From Strigops habroptila (Eukaryota > Chordata > Aves > Psittaciformes > Psittacidae), in assembly GCF_004027225.2 (NCBI RefSeq), contig NC_044277.2, positions 103,161,725-103,225,724 on the forward strand: a stretch of 64,000 bases of DNA, given 5' to 3'. The notes beneath the pieces are model-generated. The model had not been told where the DNA came from. It saw nothing but the letters and a program-made list of their open reading frames with translations, and did no database searches. Below are positions 1-12,790 of this stretch, piece by piece. Each line of letters starts with the position of its first letter. The first letter of the stretch is position 1. A program made the translations under genes and the position numbers.

Positions 1-845
1 ACGCACATGTATACATGCACATGCCCACAGAGTGCCCTATCCTTACATGCACACCAGAGTTTGTCTCTGGAAACACACTTTCTATTAATTAGCAGAGAAC
101 AGAAACAAGCCTCTTAGTCTACTATGGGAGCTAATGTCATTCTGGGCTAAAAATAAATCTATCAGCTGGAAACTGGATGAATAAGACTGATTTTAAGGAG
201 AATGAGGTAATTTTTAGATTACATCATGCAGCCATGTTGCATCCCAATGTACACACTACATGAGCACATAACAATTTGAGCTTTCGCTACAAGAGCATGT
301 TTGAGTAAGCAATCTCGGGAAAGAGGCTAGAAATCTTTCTATGCACAGAAAGACGCTTTATGAACTTCTCCATCTGACAGCAAAAGAAGCATTATTATAT
401 CCAGAAAATCCATCTCCTCAAAATCCCCAGTTATATCTGGAACTGGAGGTCGGAACTGTGCTTGCTAAAGGGAAATCCCAGTCAGCACACATCTAATTAA
501 GTTTCTGTTGTCCAGATCCTACATAACAGTCTCTGATAAAAGAATAGACAGGAAAGAGGAATCAGTTGCAGTCCAGTTTATGATTTTAGATTATTAAGCC
601 ATTGGGGACTGCCAGACAATCTGAGAGCTTAGTAAACTGAACTCTCTAAGACTTGTTAAGTACTCAGGAGGCACTATGCAAACCCACAAAACAGGAGCGT
701 TAATCGTCAGACAGACTTGTCAGGATACTCAATACGTGAGTGACAGACAAGAACAGAGTGGAAAAGAGAATAGAGAAGGGCAGAAAATAAGAATTAGGAG
801 GTTTCCACAAATGTCCCCCCAAAATCTCATTATTATTCTTCAAAA

Positions 846-872
846 CTTTTTCTTTTTTTTTTTTTTTCTTTT
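846..872. repeat. T-rich homopolymer tract
   Basis: A nearly pure T run of about 27 bases broken by single C residues. Confidence 0.9.
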
Positions 873-3800
873 GAGTGAGACTTTGTGTTTCATTTCATAG
901 GGGCAAATCCATGTTTTAGCACTGATTTCACTGGAGTTACTCCAGATTTACTGCAGTTTAGCTGTACAGCATTGGCTCTTTGAAATTATATACCTCATTA
1001 GTGGCTACTTACAGTGTAACTGAATTATAGGATGTCTAGTTCTGGGCAGTTGCTGCAAAATGGAGCACTGACGTGACACCTAATAAAGTACTTGTAAATG
1101 CCTTCTGGGAGCTACAATGCTATATTATTTATGAAGTGCCATTGTGTTTTAAAGACAGACCAGATGTTAAAATCTGGTTTATTTACACAGTGTCACTGAG
1201 GATTAAATCTATTGTCTTTACTGAGAATATCCCAGTATACGCAATGCACATGTTAGCATGGAGCACCCCTGGAGGCACAGAAGTCAGACATACCAGGGCA
1301 CACCAACACCATCTATGGAGACAGAATGGTTCCAAGTGGATGATGTGTCCTGGTTTGAGCACTGAGCCAGATGTTAAAATATTGTGCCAAAATGAGTACT
1401 GAATTGTATGCTTCCCAGACCTGAATTCACATGGAGCTAGAAGTGGTAGGCTTTTTTTTTTTTTTGGTGATAATTTATGCAGCACTTCTGCTAGGTGAAG
1501 AGTGCTCGGGGAGAGCGGGACACCTTCTAAATAAACAATAGTTCCCCAGCACGACTTTTGGGGACAAGTGGATCCCCACCAGGAGGTTTTTTCCTAAGAA
1601 GTTAATCTTCCTTGTATACAAGCTCTGAATGTGTATTAAAGAGATCTCTGATGTGAGAAGAGAAATGCAACATAGACTTGAACCCCTACAGCAGTAACAT
1701 GCCATAACCCCGCTTGCTGTTGGTGCCTGAGGGCAGCACGTTGCCCGAGTCCTGGAGCACGTAGGCAGAGGTGTCTCCTACCATTCAGGAAGTTTAGTCT
1801 GGTTCTACCCTGAGGTGCTGCCACCAGGCGACTGCAGTTCCAAACCAGCTGTCACATCAACAGTGCTCACCAGGGGTTGTATGCAGCTTCGCAGTGCTGC
1901 AAAGACCTCTCTCTGTCCAGTGTCCCATGAAGGAGAGCCATGCAGAGCTTACATTGGAGCCCTGAGTGGAACAGAAGCCTTTGTAAGGGAAAAATAAACA
2001 AGTAATCAATTTTTTTAAAAGTAGATTAAGGAGCTTTGAAGACATTATCCTCCTTGAACTAAAGGGGAACCAGCTCTTCTCTGAAACCCACTCATTGCTT
2101 AACCAACTCTTACCAGGTTGATAAGCACCAAAGTGGTGCTGAAGCATTGCTGGGCAGGCAGCTCTTGCAAGCTCCTGCACACTCCACGGCAAAGGGGCCC
2201 ATTACTCCCTTGGGCTTCTCTCCATCTCTGAATGTCAGATAGGGTGAAGTCATTCTAGTAAAAATCTTTTCCCTTTTCTTCACTAACACAAGAAACATTC
2301 TGCCCCCTAAACAATTTCTCAAAGTACTTCCCTTAGGTGGTTTGAGCATTCACCGTGCCCTCACAACAGTTATGTCCAGTTGTTGCAAACATGGTGAGCT
2401 GACGTAAGCAACCATGGCAGTTCCAGCACCACCGACACTATGCAGGGATGCTGTATTACAAATCTTAGGGCTTCAGTCACCCAGAATCACCCTGTCTGAA
2501 GCTTTGCTGAAGGTTTGAAGAACACCTAAAATGGAAAGCATGACTGACCACAAATGTTCACCTACTTTAAGTAAGCACTTCCCTAGGAAGGCAAATTGTT
2601 TTGGACATGTCAGGAGTCTGGGATGAGCTGTCTTTTTCTTTGTTTGCCTCCTGCCTGGACAGTCCTCTACTGACATCAAGGGACAGGAAAGGGGTGTCAG
2701 GCAGCAGGGGCAGTATGTTCACCACCATCAGTTTCCATCCTCTTCTCTCCCCTTCAGGGAGAGCATCAAAGAAATACCTGATTCTAGACAGTCCCCATCC
2801 CTACTGGAAACAGCCTGGGGATCCCTCAGCATTCAATAGCTGCTTGGCTCAAAAGGGGAACAGTAATTCCCACACTTCAGTGACAGCAGTGTCATGTCTC
2901 CCATTGGTATGAAATATTTCGGAGTTAACTTTACATTCCTCAGGCATACAGTTTGACAAGTAGTTAGACATGGTGATGTTATACATCTCTTTAAATACCA
3001 CCTGCTGCAGCGCTTTCTTTCTAAAGTCTTTTCAGCTCAGAGCCTGGACTTTCAAATAGCTGTTTGAGTGTACCACTGGCATGTAGTGTATTTCTCTTCT
3101 GCCATAAGCTCATGAGGACCTTGTAAACTGTGGGATAAACTAAACCTTGACTCAGCTCCCGCAGCATAATGAAGCTGAAGTAAGGATGAATTTAATCATG
3201 GGACATTTAGTATCAAGTAGCAGAAGAATATCGCTTTGCCATCTTTACCATGACATGAAATGCAGCTGCTGCTGGAGAGGGGAAGCTGTCTCTTGCAATG
3301 CAGGTTGCAGGTGACATCAAAGAGATGCTAAAGAAAATTTTATGTACTCGCTGTTCAAATGAATACAAACTATAATAGTCTCTATGAAGCACACACCAAG
3401 TGTTTCTGTAGGAACAGGGCTTCAGAGCTGTGATATTTTCCCCCTGAAGGTACCAGCAGGAAAGTGCGAAATGCATTAGTTTTCTACAGTAGCTGCATTT
3501 GTAAACACAAACAGAGTTTAGCTTGGATAAAGTTTTCATTCCATTTTTCAGCATGTTTACCTTTAGAGACTGTTTTGCCATGGGGAGCATCCGGCTGAGG
3601 CAGATCTTTTCAGGGCTGGGCTGTGACCCTGGGAAAGCTCATCTCTGGAGGGGACAACCAGGAGCAGGGGGGCACAGGAAGCAGAAGGGGTATTGATTTC
3701 AGACCTACAGACTCCTGCCAAAGGGTTGGCTCCAGGGCTGTGAGCGCCCTGTGTCGTGCTATTAGCCAGTGTCATTTCCCAGAAATGAGACTCTCCCATA

Positions 3801-5637
3801 GTCTCCGCTTGCTAATCTGTGAGGCACATTGCCATGCTGTAGGTTTGTTTTGAGGTGGCACGGAGCGGGGGAAGGCAGGAAGGAGATCAAATTAGCTTGC
3901 TAGGCATGTACACAGGGAGAAGGTGCACACAGGGACATTGCCTCTCTCCTGCCTATCATAGAGGGGTGTATAATCAGCTGCCCGCATACAGCTAATATTA
4001 AGAGAGCTATACTGAGTGCATCAATCAGGATAGGGAGTGGACACTTTTCCCCTCTCTCCAGACCTGTGAGTACCCCAGGAATAGGACCAAAAAACTGAAC
4101 TTGTGAGCAGCTGGCTCCTGTGGAGTCTATAACTTTTGTGAGTTGGTTTCTGATTGTTTGGTGCAGAGCAATTCCCTAGCTGGGGAGAAAAAACCCATGG
4201 GGGGTCCCTGATGCACGTCTGCCCCCAGGGAGGAGCAGTGTTTCCCTGTTTTAAGTGGCTCACATGGGGACTTGCGGCAATTTTTCAGAAGAGGTGAGCA
4301 CTACAACCACCTCCGTGAGGTTCTCCAAACACATCCAAGCTGAGCATAAATCCATCTTTCATCTCACTGAAACTCAGTGGGCCACCACCATCACCCCAAA
4401 GAGGACAGCAGGGTGAACATCAGGGATGAACTTGACCCGCTTGGGCTTCTAATTACTATGTGTGTGCAAACACTGCCCTCTGCCTCCTGCAGAAAGGCTT
4501 TGTTGTAGGGTTGGGAATCTGTTGGGATTTTTATTTTTCTTTCCTATGAAGCAGGATGGTAAAACAGCATTCTCCAGCCTGGCCACACACCGACACTGAG
4601 GTGCTGAAAGTGAAAGGTGCTGAGAGCGAAAGGCTTAAACCACGACACTGACATGTTTGGTTTGGCACTGGTAGTGCCAGCCCAAATATTCAGAGCCATA
4701 GGGTGAATGGACTATAAAAGTCTTCAGCCCTACAAAAGGTAAAACTTCATGATTTTCTTAAATGTCTTATGAAAGGCAGGATTTTGGGCTTATCTTGCCC
4801 TGTAGGCTCAGATTTTCAAGCATTTTTCTCCCAATTTAAATGTTAGAAACATTTTTGTTGGTTTTAACTATGTTGACTCTCTCAAGGAAAAGGGAAGATA
4901 TAATGGCATCAGACTTTTTACCCAGCCTGAGACACCTGGCCGGGTTTCTTCTCCAGGGCTGATTCCCAGCATGTCCCTGGAGGACTGGCAGTGAAGATAA
5001 GTGGATAAAGCCAAAGGTGAGTGAGGAGATGTAGGAGCAGAGCAATTAAATTACCTTTTCAAAAGTGTCAGCCAAGCAGGGGCATGGCCAGAAGTAAAAT
5101 CTGTGCCTCTGCCTGGCCAGGGCAGCAGGATGAAGTCCCAAAGCCTGCTTGCCTTGCAGCTGGGGTCTCCCCAGTTCAGCCTGAGCTCAGTACGCCTGAG
5201 TTGTGCCCAATTGTCAATGCCCCTGGACAACTCCATCACCCAAACACCAGCATTTCCCTTTGCCTCATAAGTCCCAAAGGGCAGCACAGATGCTGACTCC
5301 CAGGGACTTTCAACAGGAGAGACACCTAGCTCCTGTTCACACCTTGGAAATCGCCTTTTATCAGCATTGCACCATATATGGTATCTGACTGCTGCAGTGT
5401 CAGGCTCAAAGAGGCACAGAAGGCAGGGATGTAGCAAGACAAACTGTGGGAAGAGAACAAAAGGTGTGAAGGTTGCATGCAGGCTGCAAATGACCTGTAG
5501 GAGCAAGCTGGGTCTCCTAGACATAGTCTGCTCCAGACTCTGGTTTCCCCACTGAGGTGGCAGCTCTGCTCCTGTTTCATAACGTTTTTGCACGAAGGAT
5601 ATCACAGGAAACACTATTCTAAAGAAATGCATCTTTC

Positions 5638-5658
5638 TTTTTTTTTTTTTTTTTTTTT
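5638..5658. repeat. Poly(T) tract of 21 bases
   Basis: An uninterrupted run of 21 T residues. No retrocopy could be recognised on either side. Confidence 0.9.
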
Positions 5659-6283
5659 CCCCTGGTCAATAAAGCTGCAGTTTGACTTTAGAGTGAAGAT
5701 TTGGATCAATTCTAATTTTCTACAAAATGATTCTCTCCTATACACCAAGAGAATAGAATTGAAAATGTAATATATCTTGTTAAGAGGTAGAGTCAGGGTC
5801 ATGAAAATTAACCCCTAAGTGCCATTTAGAGTGTCTTTTCACATGCCAGCAAACAGCAGAAAACATCTGTGGATTTCTAAAAAGTAATTTGGAAAAAATA
5901 TAATGAGTTTTGTCCAGGCATCTGAAGGGACCCTGCCATCAAGTCACTTTTTCTCCACAATGTAAAATTACTGAGAACAACCATTTTCAACAATCATTTG
6001 CTAGCAAATACTATTGCCAGATGAAAATTGGGATGCTTTGTCTCACAGCATTATATTTTAATATTTGGCTACATAAATTGAAGAAGAACTGGGCTTCTTT
6101 ATATTAAACAATTTCATTTCTGAATCTAGAGGATAAAAAAAAAAAGGAATAAAATGTAACAAGCACTCTCATGTAAGGTCAGGAAAATGTGACACTTTAG
6201 AATTACCTGAATTGATAAAAAGAACAATCAAGTGTAGCCAGCCCAATGCAGAATGAGTTGTGGAGGCACTACTCAGGTATTAC

Positions 6284-6313
6284 CTTTAGACTTTAGACTT
6301 TAGACTTTAGACT
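6284..6313. repeat. Heptamer tandem repeat (CTTTAGA)4
   Basis: Four perfect copies of the 7-base unit CTTTAGA plus two more bases, with no mismatch. A small minisatellite in intergenic DNA. Confidence 0.9.
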
Positions 6314-9300
6314 GCAAGCTGGGGTATTGGGGGCAGACCTTTAACGCAGCATGCCACTTGTACGGTTGTTACTGGTGATCACCAGAGATGATGCTTGTAA
6401 AGGAAGCCCAGGCTGGATAAATGTGCATGGTGGTCCACCAAGGTCTGTGGGAACCATTGTGGTTTGTGGGTCTTTCTTCTAAAACTCATGGTAGCCAAAG
6501 GAGGTGCTGGAAGGACAGCACAGTGGGTGACATGGAAGGAGAACCAGAAAACCCAGTGTGAGGAAAGAAGATATTGAAATGGGTCAGAGATCTGAGAAGA
6601 GCTCCTCATGGTGTAAGGAGTTTGTGTCAGTACCAGGACTCACCACTGGATCAGTTCTGCAAATGGAATATTGCCTGTGAGTCAAGCTGAACAGGTACCT
6701 TCTGTGAAATCCATTCAGCAACTGACTGTTGGGATTTTGATCAAACACTTCTTTATTTAAAAAACAAAGAGTATCTGCTTTCCATTGCTATGTCCTTCCT
6801 ATTTAGACTGATTACTTACAGAGAGGAAAAAATATGCCATTCAAAAGGTTCCTGGTAGCAGATGACAGGAGTTGATACCTTGTGAATCAGGCTTGGTCAC
6901 ATCTTGACATACTGGTTCCAGGATCTGCTTTTATTCCACATGATAACACAGGGAGAGGAAAACTGTGATGCACTACAGCAGTGTTTTGGAGTGTGGGCAG
7001 GGAAATGCTTTTGCTTAGAAATTCAAGGCTTCAACTCTTTGCCAAAAGAAAAGAAAGAAAATAAAATAAAGAAATACAAAATAAATATTTCATTAATGGA
7101 AGGAAATTTTGCAGTGGTACTGCAAACAAACAGAGCTCAGTGAACAAAGAACAGAGCCTTTGGATTTCATTCAACTGAAGCAACTCAGCTGATTTTTATC
7201 CTCAGCACTGAACTAGATAGAAGCTCTAAATTGGTACTCTTTTATTTGTCACCTGAGTTTCTATAGCACACGAGAGGCCGGGATATCTTTGTTCTGGGGA
7301 CTCTAAAAACACCAAATAAAAAGCCCTCCTAAGAGTTTCCAATCTAAAGAAAAGACAATATTTAATAACAGGTGCAATAGATTACTGGGAAATGATGAAG
7401 TGGTATCTGTCACAATGATGGCTGTGCTACTCATCCATCAGCAACTGAATTACTACCGAGGGTCCTCTTTCAGCAAAGGCAAGTTCAAAGGAGGGCAATG
7501 AGGGCACTCTGCAGATAGTTTCTAGGTGTCCATGAGAAAACAGAAAGGCGCTTGTTTGAAAAACGTATTAGTGGGAAGCAGAGGGTGTTGCAGGGCAGGT
7601 TAGAGCTGGGAATTAGAGGCAGCAAGAAACAGGCAACAAGGGTCTTGAAAATACAGTCAGACTGCTGTGTGTGGTGTAAAAAGCAAGGCAGTCCAATGGA
7701 AAGATAAAAGCAGAGAGGTGTGCCAGCCAGAGCAAGGAATGGGAAAATGTTGTGAACAGGTATGTGGTCAGTAGGACTGTGCTTGCCAAGGCTAGGGAAA
7801 AGGTCACTACAAATTTGAGTAATCTGAACTTGGAGCAGACTTTCAGCTTTTAGCTCTTTAGGAGCATAGGAAGGATTGTACCTCCTGGATGGAAGGAAGA
7901 ACAAATCAGAAAGAACAAGAAACAACCTGTGTGCGGAGAGGCTGGAGGGGTAGAAGATGACTCTCATGAAAGGCATTGACCAGAACCCAGTTCATGTTGT
8001 CCATAGAGACTTGCCAGAGACGGAGTCGGCAGTTCAGTTTGGATACCCAAAATGCCAGTGTGATATCTAAGCCCCAAGAATAAGATGATCATGTTTGAAC
8101 ATCTCCCTGCCTTTTTCTGTCATCTTCACACTCAGCAAGTGCAACACTGCAAAAGCTGTCAGAGCCATAAACATGCCCAGGGCAGAGGCGCACATGGAAG
8201 GGAGATACATGCACAAAGCCACCCACCGACAGTCACATCTGTGGCACTCATGGGTGACGAGGAAAGATGCCATTCAACACAAACATGTCATCTTCCCCAT
8301 GTCCCTGGTGGCCATTTCCCAAAGCAGCATTGGTGTCAACTTTTCTGCTCTCACAACAGCCACTGAAGTGCTGCTCTAGTACTTCAAAAGGGCCTGTTAA
8401 AGTAGTGCTGTGGCAGTCACCAAACAAGCCACCACTATCTATCTTCAGGGATAAGATAAGACATCAAAGTGATTGATTCCCAGCCCTCCACGTCACAGCT
8501 GAATGTGGGGGCCAGTGGCAGCCCATGCATCCCCCCATCCCGCAGGAGCGTGGTTGCATGTGGGAAGGACTGTCAGATTCCCAGAGGCTTTTTTTTTCCC
8601 TTCAGTCAACTTTATCTCCTTCCTGTTGGCAACCAAGCTCAATTTGTGCTTTTGAAATTATTTCCTTACGTTTAAATAACAATAAGAAACACTCACGGAA
8701 AAATGTCTTGGTGCCCTGACAACCAGATTTACGATAGGAAATGGTGACCACCCACTAGCAAAAAATTATAATTATAGGCACATAATCCATTCTATCAGTT
8801 CACCAATAGCCACAGCATGAAATGACCACATTAAAACCCCCAGGACCTAATCATTCAGCTTCCTCCAATGCCCTGTCACATAAACAGCTCATGTAAATGC
8901 TTGTTATTTTGTTGGATGCAAAAGCTTGCCTGCTAGCCAGTGGAAAAATGAGGGAAAGTTGTAAATGAGAACTCTTCCTTGATTTACTTTAAATTTGCTA
9001 GCAGATAGTCATTGATGATCTACTTGAGAAGCAGTTGTCTAGCTGTTTTGCCCTCCTTCTCCACTCTCCCTATTGCCTAATACACATGATATCACCCCTC
9101 CTCACAGGACTAGGAGGAATACGTATGTCACACTGTGAACCCGAAGAAAATAAGAACATCTCTTATCTGAGCTTAGCTACCCTGAGAAGGTGCTGGCTGA
9201 TGGGAGATAGGAAGAGACTTGCTTGAGGAACCTCTGAAAGCTCCTTATGGCCTGTTGTGAGGTATCCAGATATGGGCTGCAACAGGATGATCCAAGGGCT

Positions 9301-9855
9301 AGTTTAATATGTGATTTTCAGAGTTTTTAACAGCAGAAAGAAAGGAAAACGCATTGTCCCTGCTTCCCCCAAGAGCACGTCTTGGGCTGCCGCAAGGGCC
9401 CAGGTTGATGGTTCTCCTGGCTGATAGTTATCCTCAGCAGGGAGGACCTGGCTTGCTGTGTTGATACAGCATTTTGAGGTACTGTTTTATTTTGTGCTGC
9501 TTGAGTGAAGGTCCCCAGCCAACATTTCTTTCATATCCTTTCGTTCTGAAACCCTGTTGCTGTGGCCTACCCATAGACACATAGGAACCCACACAATCAG
9601 GAAACAACTCTGGAAAATGCAAGCCTTTGTACAAAGCAGAGGATAGAAGTGAATGGAGTTGGCCTGGAAAGCCAGAGCTGCATAAAACTCACTGCTTTTT
9701 CATTGATGAAAGACATTATGCTGGTACAATATCAAACTCCCTAATGCACCATCTGGAAGAACAAGTGTGTGCTGCCTGCCATCCTAAAATCAGCTCCTGC
9801 TGCACAACAGCAATTGAATAAAAGTGAGAAAGTCCTGAGGCTGATGGACTGCAAA

Positions 9856-9884
9856 GGAAAAAAAAGAAAAAAGAAAGAAAGAAA
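9856..9884. repeat. A-rich (AAAG)n tract
   Basis: A-runs with G interruptions ending in several AAAG units. Confidence 0.85.
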
Positions 9885-12720
9885 TGTTACAATCAATTAA
9901 GCAACAGAATTACTTTCCAAGGAGGCAGTCAATAAGGTGGAAACACTGGCAATACAAATAGCCCAGAGGACACGCTGGCGGCTTTAGTGCAGCCAGCGCT
10001 TTTCCATTAGCAGAGAGGGATTGCTTAGCCGGACACGCAGGGTCACATTCCGCTTCAGTTCCTCCCAGTCAACAGCTAAACTAACAGGTGCAACCTGGTG
10101 TTTAGATCTGAATACGGATAATGAAGTGCTGCCAGAGCAGCGATGAGAAAAACGGTGCGTCAGATGCCTGTTGAGATGAAAGTGGGAATACTGGCACACC
10201 GGCTCCGTAGCTGAGCAGTGAGGAGGAGAAGTTCAGCCTGTCCCCAGTGCCACGGCTCCTGGATATCCTGTGTAACATGAGTGGGGAATCTGAACACAAT
10301 TACAAGAGGCCAAAGTGTCCGCACCAGAAAGCTATGAAAATCACAGGAAGTGATTATTAATAGCCATAGCAGAGAGGCTGAGGACTTAGCAGGTGGTCCT
10401 TTCATAAGAAGGACGTACCTGTTTCGTAGGGGAAGACAAGATCTCACCCCTTGGTGCTGTCAATCAGAGCTTTCCCTCTGACAGCAAAAGTCCTGGTTGC
10501 TGGAAAATGCAACCGGAGTGGATAACAGTGGTGGGTTGGACAGGTTTCCTGCTCTGCCCCAGCCTTTCTGTGTAATCATGGGCAAAGCCACCCCACACCA
10601 TCCCATTTTCCATCCTCAATAAACAAATAATAATAATTTCTCTTTCTCTGATGGCCAAGCATTGGACTGAGAAGGGACATGGAAATCCTGAGCTGAGAGG
10701 TTATTGAGGATCTGAGGAGCACTGGGTCATGCTTAATGCACTGTCTTGTGACTTCTCAGCTATGTGGGCAAAATCCAACTTTCTTACCCACAGAAATGCA
10801 GGCATGGGACCATCTACAAGGTTGAGTTGATTTCCCCTGAAGTACCGGACTTCTACTCTCTCCAGCAGGCATGAGATCCAGCAGCACCTTCTACTCTGGG
10901 CTGGGTGTCCCACATCACAAGAGCTACCACACTGTAAGCCAGCATTTTGGTCACTAGTATCAGTAGGTTTCAGAGCTTTCACCCAGACAAAGTTAGGCAG
11001 AAGCACGGTGATTTTCTCTCTCCTGGTGGGTGGTTGCCCTGTGCAACAGCCTTGTCTCTGCAAATCCTGTCCTTGGTTTGCTCCCCTAACTTGGACTCCT
11101 GTATTTAACCTAGAATCCAGATACCTAAAATACCCAATTTCACGATAACTAACTCTCTCAGTCCTTCTCAGTAAAACACAACTTTAGCTTTGGGGGAAGG
11201 AGGACATGGGGACCAGGGCCAACCTTGAGGATGATGCCAGATTTGAGGCAAGTTGGTTCTCTGGTTGGAAAAATTCTCTCTCTTTGAGAGAAAGATGTGG
11301 TACCTGGGGGTTTTTGAGGGATTTAGGTGGTAGATGCAATCCCTGATGCCTTGTTTGAAACCACTCTTACATCTTTGTGGAAGAAGAGCTCACAATACTT
11401 GCATTTCCAGTGCATGTTCTTTCTCTTATAATCTGCAGCCCGTGCCTGTTATCTTGATGCACAACGATATATGTAGAGATAAAATGGTCAGAAAATTCCC
11501 CATTTGCTAAGCAACAAATATCATCAGTGCTTCTTTGTTCACTCCAAGAGTCTGTAAAAAAAAGGCCTAAAAATTTGAAAATGTAGATGACTAGCAAACC
11601 TTAAAGGTCATCTTGACACGTAAGACATTTAATGAATTCCTGGATTGATCTTTGTCTTACTTCTTCTGGAAATGGATTATAGTGATCATATTTGCACAGC
11701 CTCATTTTTTTGGAAATAAAGCCTTTGGTTTTATTAAACAAACTAGGGTATTTTCCTCAGAAAGAGTGGTTTGCTTAATGAAACTAGCTTAACTACAATT
11801 AAAATATGAGTATATGTGCTGCAATAATCATCCAGCTCCATGATTGTTTCAGTAATTCAAATAGTCTGACATACAAGAAAGGAAAGTAAATTTAGCTTCA
11901 AATTGAAGGCTACGTATGGTGGGCATATTTGACTTCAGGAGATATTTATAAGCAGATTATTCTTGGGGAACTTCAGCAGGTAAGACTAGGGGTGCATCCC
12001 TTATAGAGACTCTCTACAGGCACCAAAATAAATGGTGATTGTGATAGTCCAGCCTGCAGATCCTCTGATAACATTGGTCCAAACACTTGAAAAATGTCTG
12101 ATCCAGGGCTTCCTTATGCGGAGGCCATGATATTTTTATAAATAGTTAAATCTACACAATTACCACTAATTCCACCTTCAAAGAGGTTCATTGAAAATGT
12201 GGTTATTTAAAGTTGCTATTCAGCAGTTCCTTAATTATAGTTTGCAAAGCCTGAGTATGTGGGAAGACCCACTGGAAGACCTTTAGTTCTTGGCAAAGGG
12301 CAGAATTGAAGACATGATGCTTTTTTCCCTACTCCCTCAGAGGCAGCCTAGGGAGCTTTCTGCCCATCAGCTTTCTTGGTCCCACACTAAGGCATTAAAC
12401 CTCTCCAGCCCATGCAGCTCCCTAGTGCCAAGCTGAAGGCTGCAGGGTCTATGAGATGTCAGGGAAATAAGGAGTCAGGCTGAATATTGCACGATTTAAT
12501 CCAAATAAGCCAGATTTCCAGGAGGATTTATATCATTGTGCAAACTTCAGCAGTTAGTCCCATAACACATGTGAAGCTTCTGAAGCCTTATCTTCATCTT
12601 CTAATACAGGCTCCTGCTTAGCCAGACCACATGGATTTTAACTTAATGTTTCCTTTAAAAAATCAATGGCAGGAAAATGATGGGGTCCATATTGCATGAG
12701 AATGTGCTCAATCCCCCCAG

Positions 12721-12790
12721 ATCACAGAATTGCAGAATCACAAAATGGTTAAGGTTGGTAGAGACCGTTAGAGGTCATCTAATAATCATA
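12721..12790 (-). mobile_element. CR1 LINE 3' end, short and degraded
   Basis: It begins ATCACAGAATTGCAGAATC, the reversed CR1 terminal octamer repeats, followed by GGTTAAGGTTGG and AGAGGTCATCT. Only about 70 bases of the CR1 3' UTR remain before an A/C-rich stretch. Confidence 0.75.

Larger units (their letters stand above)
1..12720. other. Intergenic region without a recognised gene
   Basis: No exon or RNA gene could be supported on either strand. The longest open stretches (minus strand 5051-5632 and 7485-7976) have no recognisable domain and are within what chance gives over 64 kb. The only structures seen are poly(T) tracts, the CTTTAGA repeat and A-rich tracts. No CR1 copy was recognised in this part. 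Confidence 0.7.

Noticed and set aside
5638-5668. Poly(T) tract followed by CAATAAAGC, considered as a processed retrocopy
   Set aside because: The AATAAA lies on the strand opposite to what a tail here would need, and no gene-like sequence or target duplication is visible.
7485-7976. 163-codon hydrophobic frame on the minus strand
   Set aside because: No recognisable family and composition like translated purine-rich antisense. No supporting signals.
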